Origin: Asanoa siamensis
GTDB lineage: Bacteria > Actinomycetota > Actinomycetes > Mycobacteriales > Micromonosporaceae
Direction of reading: 5' to 3'
Assembly (NCBI RefSeq): GCF_016862555.1
Contig: NZ_BONE01000005.1
Location: 113,156 to 177,155, forward strand
Length of the DNA: 64,000 bases
Below the pieces are notes generated by a model. It had not been told where the DNA came from. It saw nothing but the letters and a program-made list of their open reading frames with translations, and made no database searches. Below are positions 36,536 through 45,262 of this stretch, in pieces. The first letter of the stretch is position 1; each line of letters opens with the position of its first letter. Made by a program: the position numbers and the translations under genes.

Positions 36536-37444
36536 GTGGCATCCAAGGATCGGCAGCGCAAGCTGGCGCGGGCCAAGCTCGATCGGCAGATGGCCAGGCG
36601 GGCCGCCAACCTGCGCAAGAAGCGCCGCATCCAGGCCGGCCTGGGTGGCGCGCTCGCGCTGGTGCTGATCGGTGTCGGTGCCTTCTGGGCCCTCGGCGGC
36701 TTCGACAAGGAGCCGGTCAACACCGCGTCCGACGTGTGCGTGTGGACGCCGCAGGAGCCCGGGGTCAACGTCAACGCCAAGGACGTCGGCGAGCCGTCGA
36801 CGACCGACGTGCCGACCTTCGGCGTCCGCGACATGACCGTCACCACCTCGCAGGGCGCCGTCAAGGCCCAGCTCGACCTGGCCGGCGCGCCGTGCGGCAA
36901 CGCGAGCATGGCGTTCCTCGCGGGCAAGAACTTCTACGACAACACCACCTGCCACGAGATCACCACCGAGGGCGCGCTGCACTGCGGCGACCCGAGCGGC
37001 ACCAACCTGGGTGGTCCGACCTACACGTTCGCCAACGAGAACGTCCCGGCGGCCGCGCCGACGCCGGCGCCGTCGGCCTCGCCCGCGCCGGGCACCCCGG
37101 CCGTCTACCCGGCCGGCACGGTCGCGCTCTACCCGAACCCGCCGGGCGCCAACGGCAGCCAGTTCCTGATCTTCTTCAAGGACTTCACCCCGGCCGGCGA
37201 GCCGGCGTACCCGATCATCGGCAAGGTCACCACGGGCCTCGACGTCGTCGACGCGATCAGCAAGATCGAGACGGTCGACAACGGCAACGGCGCCAAGGTC
37301 AAGCCCAAGACCGACGTCACGATCCAGTCGCTGACGGTCGGCGCGGTGCAGGCGAACCCGGCGGACGGCGCGCCGTCGGCCACCCCGTCCGCCACCGCGA
37401 ACCCGACCGGCGCGCCGTCGGGCACGCCGTCGAACGCGAGCTAA
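36536..37444 (+). CDS. Membrane-anchored cyclophilin-type PPIase homologue, active-site Arg replaced
   Basis: 302 residues. Basic N-terminus, TM helix at about 32-53 (LGGALALVLIGVGAFWALGG), extracytoplasmic cyclophilin domain, Pro/Ala/Thr tail. The segment that in related actinobacterial enzymes reads CHR-L-TTxGIFVLQCGDP is CHEITTEGALHCGDP here: the catalytic Arg is Glu and two residues are missing. A Pro/Ala insertion (PTPAPSASPAPG) lies later in the domain. NGSQFLIFF is kept. Proline isomerase activity is doubtful; it may be a binding protein. GTG start with AGAGGAG. It is 45 bp upstream of an intact paralogue. Confidence 0.88.
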   Translation: MASKDRQRKLARAKLDRQMARRAANLRKKRRIQAGLGGALALVLIGVGAFWALGGFDKEPVNTASDVCVWTPQEPGVNVNAKDVGEPSTTDVPTFGVRDMTVTTSQGAVKAQLDLAGAPCGNASMAFLAGKNFYDNTTCHEITTEGALHCGDPSGTNLGGPTYTFANENVPAAAPTPAPSASPAPGTPAVYPAGTVALYPNPPGANGSQFLIFFKDFTPAGEPAYPIIGKVTTGLDVVDAISKIETVDNGNGAKVKPKTDVTIQSLTVGAVQANPADGAPSATPSATANPTGAPSGTPSNAS

Positions 37445-37489
37445 GGTCACCCCGGAAAACGCCTGAGTGCGGAAGCAGGAGGATAGTCC

Positions 37490-38323
37490 GTGACGTCCAC
37501 GAGAGATCGGCAGCGCGCGGCCGCGCGGGCGAAACTCGCCCAGGAGATGGCCGACCGCCAGGAACAGGCCCACAAGCGCCGGCAGCGGCAGGCCTTCATC
37601 GGCGCGGGCGTGGCTCTGCTCGTCCTCGTCGGTGGCGTCGTCTGGCTGGTCACCAGCATGGGCGGCGGCGACGACAAGACGACCGCCGGCGCTGACCCCT
37701 CGACCGCGCCGGTCAGCTGCGCCTGGGGCGAGGTTCCGCCCGACCAGCGCACGCCGACCACCAAGGATGTCGGCGTGCCGCCGACCACCACCCCGCCGAC
37801 CAGCGGCACCCAGGTGATGACCGTCGACACCAGCTTCGGCCCGGTCGAGGTCACGATGGACCTGGCCAAGTCGCCGTGCACCGCGGAGGCCTTCAGCTAC
37901 CTGGCCAGCAAGCAGTTCTGGGACGGCACGAAGTGCCACCGGATGTTCCCGGGCATGCTGCAGTGCGGTGACCCGTCGGCCAAGGGCAAGGGCTACCGCG
38001 AGAGCGACGGTACGGGCGGCCCGACGTTCCGCTACGCCAACGAGAACCTCCCGGTCGACCAGCGCCCGGCGTACCCGGAGGGCGTGGTGGCCCTGGCCAA
38101 CAGCGGCCCGGACACCAACGGCTCGCAGTTCTTCTTCATCTACCAGGACGTCGAGCTCTCGCCCGACTACACGGTGCTGGGCAAGGTCACCAAGGGCCTG
38201 GAGAACATCAAGAAGGCCACCGAGCCCGGCCACGACGGCGCCTTCGACCCGTCGCCGGGCGGCGGCCACCCGAAGAACGACATCGAGATCAAGACGCTGA
38301 CGGTGAGCGCCCCCGCGGCCTGA
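37490..38323 (+). CDS. Membrane-anchored cyclophilin-type peptidyl-prolyl isomerase
   Basis: 277 residues. Basic N-terminus, TM helix at about 36-56, then a cyclophilin domain outside the membrane. It keeps the catalytic Arg (CHRMFPGMLQCGDP), unlike its neighbour, and NGSQFFFIY. Two cysteines (SPC, QCGD) flank the site. It probably assists folding of exported proteins. GTG start with AGGAGGA. Followed by a strong terminator. Confidence 0.93.
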   Translation: MTSTRDRQRAAARAKLAQEMADRQEQAHKRRQRQAFIGAGVALLVLVGGVVWLVTSMGGGDDKTTAGADPSTAPVSCAWGEVPPDQRTPTTKDVGVPPTTTPPTSGTQVMTVDTSFGPVEVTMDLAKSPCTAEAFSYLASKQFWDGTKCHRMFPGMLQCGDPSAKGKGYRESDGTGGPTFRYANENLPVDQRPAYPEGVVALANSGPDTNGSQFFFIYQDVELSPDYTVLGKVTKGLENIKKATEPGHDGAFDPSPGGGHPKNDIEIKTLTVSAPAA

Positions 38324-38339
38324 CCCACGCGCATCCCTC

Positions 38340-38380
38340 GGCGCCCCCGGCAGCTTGCCGGGGGCGCCGTCGTCTTTCTG
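38340..38380 (+). terminator. Rho-independent terminator of the cyclophilin pair
   Basis: GGCGCCCCCGGCA (38340-38352) pairs perfectly with TGCCGGGGGCGCC (38356-38368) over a 3-nt loop, followed by GTCGTCTTTCT. It ends 60 bp before the sigma factor gene, so separates the two units. Confidence 0.85.
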
Positions 38381-38439
38381 CCCGGTAACCTTCCGCGCCC
38401 CCCGGTGGTCTAAGCAGAGACTGACGACGATGAATCGGG

Positions 38440-38943
38440 GTGGCGGTGGACGGGGAACGCGACCTGCGCGAGATCTATGCCGCGTCGGCGGGCCGGCTCG
38501 TGGCCGTGGTCTACGGGCTCACCGGTGACTACGCGGAGGCCGAGGACGCGGTGCACGAGGCGTTCGCCCGCGCACTGGTCCGCAAGGGACAGCTGCGCGC
38601 GGTCGCCAGCCCGGAGGCCTGGCTGCGCACCGTGGCCGTCAACGTGGCGCGGTCCCGGTTCCGCCGCCGCATGATCCTGGACCGGCTGGTCCGCACCGGA
38701 CGGTTGGCCCGGGCCGAGGCGACCGTGCCCGTCTCGCCGGACCGGGTGGCCGTCGTCGAGGCCCTGCAGCGCCTGCCTCGGCCGGTCCGTGAGTGCCTGG
38801 TCCTGCATTACTTCGCCGACCTGCCGGTCGCGGAGGTCGCGCGGGCACAGGACTGCACCGTCGCGACCGTCAAGACCCGCCTGCACCGCGGCCGCCGCGC
38901 GCTCGCGGCCGCGCTCGGCGAAAGGGAGGACAGCCGTGCCTGA
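38440..38943 (+). CDS. ECF sigma factor
   Basis: 167 residues. Sigma region 2 (LREIYAASAGRLVAVVYGL, DYAEAEDAVHEAFARAL, EAWLRTVAVNVARSRFRRR) and region 4 (LQRLPRPVRECLVLHYFADL, VAEVARAQDCTVATVKTRLHRGRRAL). GTG at 38440 or 38446. Its stop overlaps the next start by 8 bp, the place where an anti-sigma factor gene is usual; here that gene encodes a membrane propeller protein instead, suggesting it controls the sigma factor. Confidence 0.92.
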   Translation: MAVDGERDLREIYAASAGRLVAVVYGLTGDYAEAEDAVHEAFARALVRKGQLRAVASPEAWLRTVAVNVARSRFRRRMILDRLVRTGRLARAEATVPVSPDRVAVVEALQRLPRPVRECLVLHYFADLPVAEVARAQDCTVATVKTRLHRGRRALAAALGEREDSRA

Positions 38944-40081
38944 CATCGACCTCACCGAGACCGCCGAGGAGATCCGGCAGTCGTTCACGCCGCGCTACGA
39001 CGAGGTCGTCGGCCGGGCCGCCCGGCGGCGCCGGTGGCGGGCCTGGCTCGCCGGGCTCGCCGTCGCCGTGCTCGGCGGAGGACTCGCGGTCGGCCTCGCC
39101 ACCACGGCGGCCGGGCCGCCCGACCCGGCCCCGGTGCCGTTGCCGCCGGGACTCGCCAACGGCCCGATGGTCGCCGGCGACTCCGCGCACCTGTACCAGG
39201 TCTTCCAGCCCTGCGCCGACGGTCCGTGCCTCGAGCCGCAGCAGGTCGCCGTCAGCTCCGACCTGGGCCACACCTGGACGCTGCGAGCGGGACCCGGCTC
39301 GCCGGACCACGGGGTCGAGGTGCTGGCGGCCGCGGGGCCGGCGGTGCTGGCCGTCAACCACGGCGGCCAGGTCTCGGCGCCCACCCGGTGGGTGAGCACC
39401 GACGCCGGCAGCACCTGGCGACCGGCGGCGGTCGAACGCGGCATCCTGCCGAGCACTTTGCCGACCGCGTTCGTGCTCGACGACCGGCTCACCGTCCTCG
39501 ACGCGGCCTCGGGCGTGCTGACCTCCGACAGTCGCCCGCTCCCCCTCAGGCAGGCCCGGTTCGTCACCTCGACCCGGCCGGACGGGGTCTGGCGGATCGT
39601 CGGCTACCGGACCGAGCGGCCCGCTCCCATGAGCAACACGAGCGCGGTCGAGGGTGTCGACCTGGCGATCGCCGAGAGCACCGACGGCGGCCGGCTCTGG
39701 GACGTCCGGTCACTGCCGCGCGACGCCGGCTTCGGCGAGATCGTGACGGCCGACGGCACCGACCTGTACGCCGGCTACCGGGGCGCGGGCACCGTGGAGA
39801 TCTTCGTCAGCCGCGACGCGGGGCGCACCTGGACGGCCGGAGCCACCGTGGCCGCCACGACCGCGAACCTGCTGGCGACCCGCGAGGGCAGCCTCTACGT
39901 CGCGACGCCGGCCGGCGTGCTCCGCAGCACCGACCACGGCCGGACGCTGGGCCCGAGCGAGCTCGACACGACGCACACCCCGTCGTTCCAGGTCACGCCC
40001 GACGGCTACCTGGCGGCGACCTGGCACACCGTGAACGCCTGGTGGTCCGAGGACGGCGTCACCTGGCGCGAGATCCTGTGA
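38936..40081 (+). CDS. Membrane-anchored BNR/beta-propeller protein coupled to the sigma factor
   Basis: 381 residues, GTG start with GGGAGGA. Residues 1-32 are cytoplasmic and charged (TAEEIRQSFTPRYDEVVGRA), a TM helix lies at about 39-60, and the external part has repeated S-x-D-x-G-x-T-W motifs (SSDLGHTWTL, STDAGSTWRP, SRDAGRTWTA, STDHGRTLGP), the BNR/Asp-box of sialidase-type propellers. No catalytic sialidase residues are evident. No zinc anti-sigma motif is seen. I infer a sensor that ties extracytoplasmic ligand binding to sigma release; alternatively it is simply co-expressed. It ends 1 bp before the convergent rel stop. Confidence 0.8.
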   Translation: MPDIDLTETAEEIRQSFTPRYDEVVGRAARRRRWRAWLAGLAVAVLGGGLAVGLATTAAGPPDPAPVPLPPGLANGPMVAGDSAHLYQVFQPCADGPCLEPQQVAVSSDLGHTWTLRAGPGSPDHGVEVLAAAGPAVLAVNHGGQVSAPTRWVSTDAGSTWRPAAVERGILPSTLPTAFVLDDRLTVLDAASGVLTSDSRPLPLRQARFVTSTRPDGVWRIVGYRTERPAPMSNTSAVEGVDLAIAESTDGGRLWDVRSLPRDAGFGEIVTADGTDLYAGYRGAGTVEIFVSRDAGRTWTAGATVAATTANLLATREGSLYVATPAGVLRSTDHGRTLGPSELDTTHTPSFQVTPDGYLAATWHTVNAWWSEDGVTWREIL

Positions 40082-40082
40082 C

Positions 40083-43000
40083 TCAGGCGCCGGAGGTGAC
40101 GCGGTAGGCGTCGAAGACGCCGTCGACCTTGCGGACCGCCGCCAGCAGGTGGCCCAGGTGCTTCGGGTCGGCCATCTCGAAGCTGAACCGGCTCACCGCC
40201 ACCCGGTCGCGGGTCGTGGTGACCGTCGCCGACAGGATGTTGACCCGCTCGTCGGAGAGCACGCGGGTCACGTCGGCGAGCAGCTTGTGCCGGTCGAGCG
40301 CCTCCACCTGGATCGCGACCAGGAACGTCGACGCCGAGGTCAGCTTCCAGCTCACCTCGAGCACCCGCTCGGGCTGGGCCTTCAGGTCCTCCGCGTTGGC
40401 GCAGTCCTCGCGGTGCACCGACACCCCGCCGGAGCGGGTGACGAAGCCGAAGACCGAGTCCGGTGGCACCGGGGTGCAGCAGCGGGCCAGCTTGATCCAG
40501 ACGTCGCTGACGCCCTTGACCACCACACCCGGGTCGTGGCCGGCGGTGCGGCTGCGGGGCGGGCGGGTCGCGACGGCGGTCTCGGCCAGGTCCTCGGCCG
40601 CGCCTTCCTCGCCTCCGTAGCCCGCCATCAGGCGCTGGACCACCGACTGCGCCGACACCTGGTTGTCGCCGACCGCCGCGTAGAGCGACGCCACGTCGGC
40701 CAGGTGCAGGTCGCGGGCGATGGTCATCAGGTTGTCGGTCGTCAGCATGCGCTGCAGCGGCACGCCCTGCTTGCGCATCGCCTTGACGATCGCGTCCTTG
40801 CCGGCCTCGATCGCCTCTTCGCGGCGCTCCTTGTTGAAGTACTGGCGGATCTTCGTGCGCGCCCGCGGCGACTTGACGAAGCCGAGCCAGTCCTGCGTCG
40901 GGCCGGCCGTGTCGGACTTCGACGTGAAGATCTCGATCACGTCGCCGTTGGACAGCGTCGATTCCAGCGGGACGAGCTTGCCGTTGACCCGGGCGCCGAT
41001 GCACTTGTGGCCGACCTCGGTGTGCACCGCGTACGCGAAGTCGACCGGGGTCGAGCCCGTCGGCAGCGGTATCACGTCGCCCTTGGGCGTGAAGACGTAG
41101 ACCTCCTGGCTGGAGAGGTCGAACCGGAGCGCGTCGAGGAACTCGCTCGGGTCGCTCGCCTCCCGCTGCCAGTCGAGCAGCTGCCGCAGCCAGGTCATCT
41201 CGTCGATGTGGGCCGGCGGGCCGACGATCGTCGCGCCCTTCTGCTCTTTGTATTTCCAGTGCGCCGCGATGCCGAACTCCGCGGTGCGGTGCATCGCGTA
41301 CGTCCGGATCTGCATCTCGACGGGCTTGCCGGTCGGGCCGATCACGGTCGTGTGCAGCGACTGGTACATGTTGAACTTCGGCATCGCGATGTAGTCCTTG
41401 AACCGGCCCGGGACGGGCTGCCAGTTCGCGTGGATCACACCGAGCGCCGCGTAGCAGTCGCGGACGGTCTCGACGAGGATGCGGACGCCGACGAGGTCGT
41501 AGATGTCGTTGAAGTCGCGACCCCGCACGATCATCTTCTGGTAGATCGAGTAGAGGTGCTTCGGCCGGCCGGTCGTCTCCGCCTTGATCTTGGCCGAGCG
41601 CAGGTCGGTGTGCACCTTCTGGGTCACCTGGCGCAGCAGCGCCTCCCGCTGCGGCTGGTGCTCGCCGATCAGCCGGTTGATCTCCTCGAACCGCTTCGGG
41701 AACAGCGTGCCGAACGCGAGGTCCTCGAGCTCCCACTTGATCGTGTTCATACCGAGGCGGTGGGCCAGCGGCGCGAGGATCTCCAGGGTCTCCTTGGCCT
41801 TCTGCTCCTGCTTGGGGCGCGGGAGGAAGGTCAGCGTACGCATGTTGTGCAGCCGGTCGGCCAGCTTGATCACCAGGACGCGCGGGTCCTTGGCCATCGC
41901 GACGACCATCTTGCGGATCGTCTCGGCCTTGGCCGCGTCGCCGAGCTTGACCTTGTCGAGCTTGGTGACGCCGTCGACCAGCAGCGCGACCTCGCCACCG
42001 AAGTCGGTGCGCATCGAGTCGAGCGTGTAGTCGGTGTCCTCGATGGTGTCGTGCAGCAGCGCGGCGACCAGCGTGGTGGTGTCCATCCCGAGGTTGGCCA
42101 GGATGGTCGCGACCGCCAGCGGGTGGGTGATGTAGGGGTCGCCGGACTTCCGGTATTGCCCCGAGTGCCAGCGCGCGGCCATGTCGAAGGCGCGCTGCAG
42201 CAGCCGGGCGTCGGCCTTGGGGTGGCTGGCGCGGTGGGTCGCGATCAGCGGCTCGAGCACCTCGCTGACCTGCGGGGCCTGCCAGGGTGCGTTGAACCTT
42301 GCCAGCCGCGCCCGGACCCGCCGGCCGGTGGGCGTGCCGGCCAGGCCGAAGCCGGAGCCGGTGTCGGCCGCGGCCTCACGGGAGGCGCGGTCTCGGAAGG
42401 GCACGACGACGCCGCTGTCGGCGTCGGCGCCCTCGTCGTCGACCTCGTAGGGCGACCGCCCGTTGGCGGGCCACTCGACGGTGTCTTCCGCCGCGCCGGC
42501 GTCGGCGGCCGGGTCCGCGGCGGGAGCGGCTGCGGCCGCGGCGCGGGGCCGCGTCGCTTCCGCTTCATTCGCAGGTGATACGCGCGACGTCGCGGGACCG
42601 GTCTCCTCGGTCGCACTACCGCCCGGGGCGGCCGCGACGGACCCGCCGCCGGAATCGCCGGAGCGAGCCGTCGTGCGGGCCGCGGTGCCGGCGGCGGACC
42701 GGTCACCGGACGCGGCGGTGCCGGTGGTCGTGGGCCCGGCGGACGCCGTGCTGGAGCCGGCAGGTGCGGTCGTGGTGGCCGAGGTGGACCGGTCATCAGA
42801 CGCGGCGGAGCCGGTGGCCGTGGTGGCTGGGGCGGAGCCCGCACCAGGCGCGGCGGAGCCCGCGGCCGTGGTGGCCGGGGCGGCCGAGGTGGACCCGTCG
42901 CTGGACGCCGCGGCGCCTGCGGTCGTGTTGGCCGAGGTGGATCCCACACCGGACGCAGCGATGCCTACGGCGGTGGTCGGGGCGGAACCGGAATCAGACG

Positions 43001-43373
43001 CAGCGGAGCCCGCGGTCGTGCCCGCCGGGGCGGACCCGGTGCCAGACGCAGCGGAGCCCGCGGTCGTGCCCGCCGGGGCGGACCCGGCGCTGGCCGCGGC
43101 AGAACCCTCGGTCGTGTTGGCTGGGGTGGAGTCAGTGGTCGCGCCGTTCGGCGCCGACCTGGCCCCGTTGGGCGTCGGGGTGACCGTGGCGGCCGAGCCG
43201 ACGTTGCCGCCCGGTCGGGCCGCGGTCACGATCGGCGCCCCGCCGTCGGTCGGTGCCGCCGTCTGTGGGCGTGCGTCGCTGGCGGCCGGGGTCGTCTGCC
43301 CGGTCGTGTGCTCTGTGGCCTCGCCGGACGGGCGCTTCTCGCCTGCCACCGGTGGGGCGACGTCGTGGGACAC
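40083..43373 (-). CDS. rel: Bifunctional (p)ppGpp synthetase/hydrolase with long N-terminal extension
   Basis: 1096 residues against the usual 720-850. The last ~735 are a normal Rel: HD hydrolase ([22 protein letters not shown] at about 438), synthetase ([32 protein letters not shown], with the RxKD charge pattern of bifunctional enzymes), TGS ([15 protein letters not shown]), zinc-finger/CC region ([10 protein letters not shown]) and ACT. The first ~360 residues are Ala/Ser/Thr/Gly repeats. The GTG (encoding [11 protein letters not shown]) follows GAGGAGG. It makes and degrades the stringent-response alarmone. It is the last gene of the sec-apt-rel series. Confidence 0.97.
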   Translation of the reverse strand: MSHDVAPPVAGEKRPSGEATEHTTGQTTPAASDARPQTAAPTDGGAPIVTAARPGGNVGSAATVTPTPNGARSAPNGATTDSTPANTTEGSAAASAGSAPAGTTAGSAASGTGSAPAGTTAGSAASDSGSAPTTAVGIAASGVGSTSANTTAGAAASSDGSTSAAPATTAAGSAAPGAGSAPATTATGSAASDDRSTSATTTAPAGSSTASAGPTTTGTAASGDRSAAGTAARTTARSGDSGGGSVAAAPGGSATEETGPATSRVSPANEAEATRPRAAAAAAPAADPAADAGAAEDTVEWPANGRSPYEVDDEGADADSGVVVPFRDRASREAAADTGSGFGLAGTPTGRRVRARLARFNAPWQAPQVSEVLEPLIATHRASHPKADARLLQRAFDMAARWHSGQYRKSGDPYITHPLAVATILANLGMDTTTLVAALLHDTIEDTDYTLDSMRTDFGGEVALLVDGVTKLDKVKLGDAAKAETIRKMVVAMAKDPRVLVIKLADRLHNMRTLTFLPRPKQEQKAKETLEILAPLAHRLGMNTIKWELEDLAFGTLFPKRFEEINRLIGEHQPQREALLRQVTQKVHTDLRSAKIKAETTGRPKHLYSIYQKMIVRGRDFNDIYDLVGVRILVETVRDCYAALGVIHANWQPVPGRFKDYIAMPKFNMYQSLHTTVIGPTGKPVEMQIRTYAMHRTAEFGIAAHWKYKEQKGATIVGPPAHIDEMTWLRQLLDWQREASDPSEFLDALRFDLSSQEVYVFTPKGDVIPLPTGSTPVDFAYAVHTEVGHKCIGARVNGKLVPLESTLSNGDVIEIFTSKSDTAGPTQDWLGFVKSPRARTKIRQYFNKERREEAIEAGKDAIVKAMRKQGVPLQRMLTTDNLMTIARDLHLADVASLYAAVGDNQVSAQSVVQRLMAGYGGEEGAAEDLAETAVATRPPRSRTAGHDPGVVVKGVSDVWIKLARCCTPVPPDSVFGFVTRSGGVSVHREDCANAEDLKAQPERVLEVSWKLTSASTFLVAIQVEALDRHKLLADVTRVLSDERVNILSATVTTTRDRVAVSRFSFEMADPKHLGHLLAAVRKVDGVFDAYRVTSGA
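42996..43087 (-). repeat. Tandem 48-bp coding repeat in the Rel extension
   Basis: Two copies, 44 of 48 bp identical in the part compared (starting AGACGCAGCGGAGCCCGCGG at 42996 and 43044), encode Ala/Gly/Ser/Thr blocks such as TTAGSAAS. Looser copies continue to about 42770. Period is a multiple of three. Confidence 0.8.
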
Positions 43374-43481
43374 CGGCCTCCTCAACACCTCGCGGTCCAC
43401 CGACCGTATCGGGCCGGCAACACCTGCGCTAGCCAGGTGGTGGCGATCCGTGCCGGGTCGTGACCGGGCAGCCCAAGTTTA

Positions 43482-43509
43482 CCCGTCCGGCCGATCCCGC
43501 CCGGACGGG
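43482..43509 (-). terminator. Possible hairpin after apt
   Basis: CCCGTCCG (43482-43489) pairs with CGGACGGG (43502-43509), 12-nt loop, just past the apt stop on the minus strand. No T-run. It may reduce read-through into rel, whose own promoter would then lie between here and 43373. Confidence 0.4.
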
Positions 43510-43519
43510 CCGAGACCGG

Positions 43520-44053
43520 CTAAACGGTCAAAAGGGCGTGAACGTCGCGAGGGGCCAGGCGGGCCCGTCCGGAAAGGAACGCCAACTCGATCAACACGCT
43601 GAAGCCCGTGACGATTCCCCCGGCCTGCTCGATCAACGAGAGCGTGGCCTCGGCGGTGCCGCCGGTGGCGAGCACGTCGTCGACCACCAGGATCCGCTGG
43701 CCGGGTTCGATCGCGTCGCGGTGCACCTCGAGGGTCGCCTCGCCATATTCGAGCGCGTAGGAGGCCGCCAGCACCTCCCGGGGCAGCTTGCCCGCCTTGC
43801 GGACCGGCAGGACGCCGGCGCCGGTCGCGTAGCCGATCGCCCCCGCGAGCAGGAACCCCCGGGCCTCCACGCCCGCGACCACGTCGAACGACGACCGGCC
43901 GTGGTGGTCGACGATCCCGTCGACCACCTGCCGGAACGCCGCGCCGTCGCCGAACAGCGGGGTGATGTCCTTGAAAAGAATGCCGGCATGCGGGAAGTCG
44001 GGCACGTCGACGACGTGCCCGACCACCAGATCGGCGAGTGCCTTCTCGTCCAC
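43520..44053 (-). CDS. apt: Adenine phosphoribosyltransferase
   Basis: 177 residues. PRPP-binding motif ILVVDDVLATGGTAEA, plus FPHAGILFKDITPLF and GVEARGFLLAGAIGY, diagnostic of Apt. It salvages adenine to AMP. GTG start two bases after the secF stop; no other start gives a normal N-terminus. Apt sits between secF and rel in most actinobacteria. Confidence 0.96.
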   Translation of the reverse strand: MDEKALADLVVGHVVDVPDFPHAGILFKDITPLFGDGAAFRQVVDGIVDHHGRSSFDVVAGVEARGFLLAGAIGYATGAGVLPVRKAGKLPREVLAASYALEYGEATLEVHRDAIEPGQRILVVDDVLATGGTAEATLSLIEQAGGIVTGFSVLIELAFLSGRARLAPRDVHALLTV

Positions 44054-44055
44054 GG

Positions 44056-45261
44056 TCAGCGGCGCTTGCCGCCGGGCCGGTTGCCGCCGCCCGGACGCCC
44101 ACCGCGGGCGCCGGCGGAGCGCTTGGAGCCAGCCGGCCGGGCGCCGACCTTCGGCGTCGTGGTGCCGGCCAGGGCGCCGACCTCCTCCGAAGACTGCTCG
44201 GGGGCCGCCTGGCGGGGCTGGCGCGCCCCGGCCGGGGCGGCCTCGCCGCGCTTCGGCGCGACCTCGCCGCGGGCGATCGCCGCCCGGCGGGCCAGTACGC
44301 GCTTGGTGTGCGCCTGGATCTTCGGCTCGAAGTCCTTGAGCGTGACCAGCACCGGGGTCGCGAAGAAGATCGACGAGTAGACCGCGACGGCCATACCGAC
44401 GAACAGCACGAGGCCGAGGTCGGCCAGGGTGCTCGCGCCCGTCAGGCCGGCGATCAGCAGACCACCGACCGGCAGCAGCGCGACCAGACCGGTGTTGATC
44501 GACCGCATCAGGGTCTGGTTGATGGCCAGGTTGGCGGCTTCGCCGTACGTCTGCGTGCTGCTCGCCGTGATGCCTCTGGTGTTCTCCTGCACCTTGTCGA
44601 ACACCACGACCACGTCGTAGAGCGCGAAACCGAGGATCGTGAGGAAGCCGATGATCGTCGCCGGCGTGACCTCGAAGCCGGCTAAAGAGTAGAGACCGGC
44701 CGTGAGCACCAGGTTGAGCAACAGCGAGGAGACGGCGGCGACGGACATCCGCCACTCGAAGCGCAGGATCAGGTAGACCATCACCAGCGCCACGAAGATC
44801 ACCAGACCGAGCAGCGCCCGCTCGGTGACCTGCTTGCCCCAGGCCGCGCTGACCGAGCTGTCGTTGATCTCGTTCGGCGCGATGCCCAACTGCTGGGCGA
44901 CCTGCTCCTTGATCGCGTTGGTCTGGGCCGGGTCGAGCGCCGTCGTGCGGATCTCGTACCAGGTCTCGCCGCCGCGACCGACCTGCGTGGCCGGCAGCGC
45001 GGTGGCCTCGGGGTCGTTGTCGGCCAGCGCCTTGTTGACGGCGTCCTGCGCCCCGTTGAGCGTGACGCTGCTGCCCGCCGGGACGATGAACTGGTTGCCG
45101 CCGGCGAACTCGATGCCCAGCGAGAACCGGTTGATGCCGAAGCTCAGCAGCGCGACCAGGATCAGCGCGCCGGCGACGCCGAACCAGATCTTCCGCTTGC
45201 CGATCAGGTTGAGACCGGCCTCACCGCGGTAGAGCCGGTTGGCCAAACCCGACTTGGACAT
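44056..45261 (-). CDS. secF: Protein translocase subunit SecF
   Basis: 401 residues. Six TM helices, the first at about 23-41, periplasm-like domain with IEFAGGNQFIV (the D/E-G-G motif region) and the TM4 region FALYDVVVVFDKVQEN. The C-terminal ~85 residues form a basic Gly/Arg/Ala tail (GGRPGGGNRPGGKRR). With SecD it uses the proton gradient to help export. ATG with AGGAGG inside the end of secD; separated by one base from the secD stop. Confidence 0.97.
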   Translation of the reverse strand: MSKSGLANRLYRGEAGLNLIGKRKIWFGVAGALILVALLSFGINRFSLGIEFAGGNQFIVPAGSSVTLNGAQDAVNKALADNDPEATALPATQVGRGGETWYEIRTTALDPAQTNAIKEQVAQQLGIAPNEINDSSVSAAWGKQVTERALLGLVIFVALVMVYLILRFEWRMSVAAVSSLLLNLVLTAGLYSLAGFEVTPATIIGFLTILGFALYDVVVVFDKVQENTRGITASSTQTYGEAANLAINQTLMRSINTGLVALLPVGGLLIAGLTGASTLADLGLVLFVGMAVAVYSSIFFATPVLVTLKDFEPKIQAHTKRVLARRAAIARGEVAPKRGEAAPAGARQPRQAAPEQSSEEVGALAGTTTPKVGARPAGSKRSAGARGGRPGGGNRPGGKRR

Positions 45262-45262
45262 C

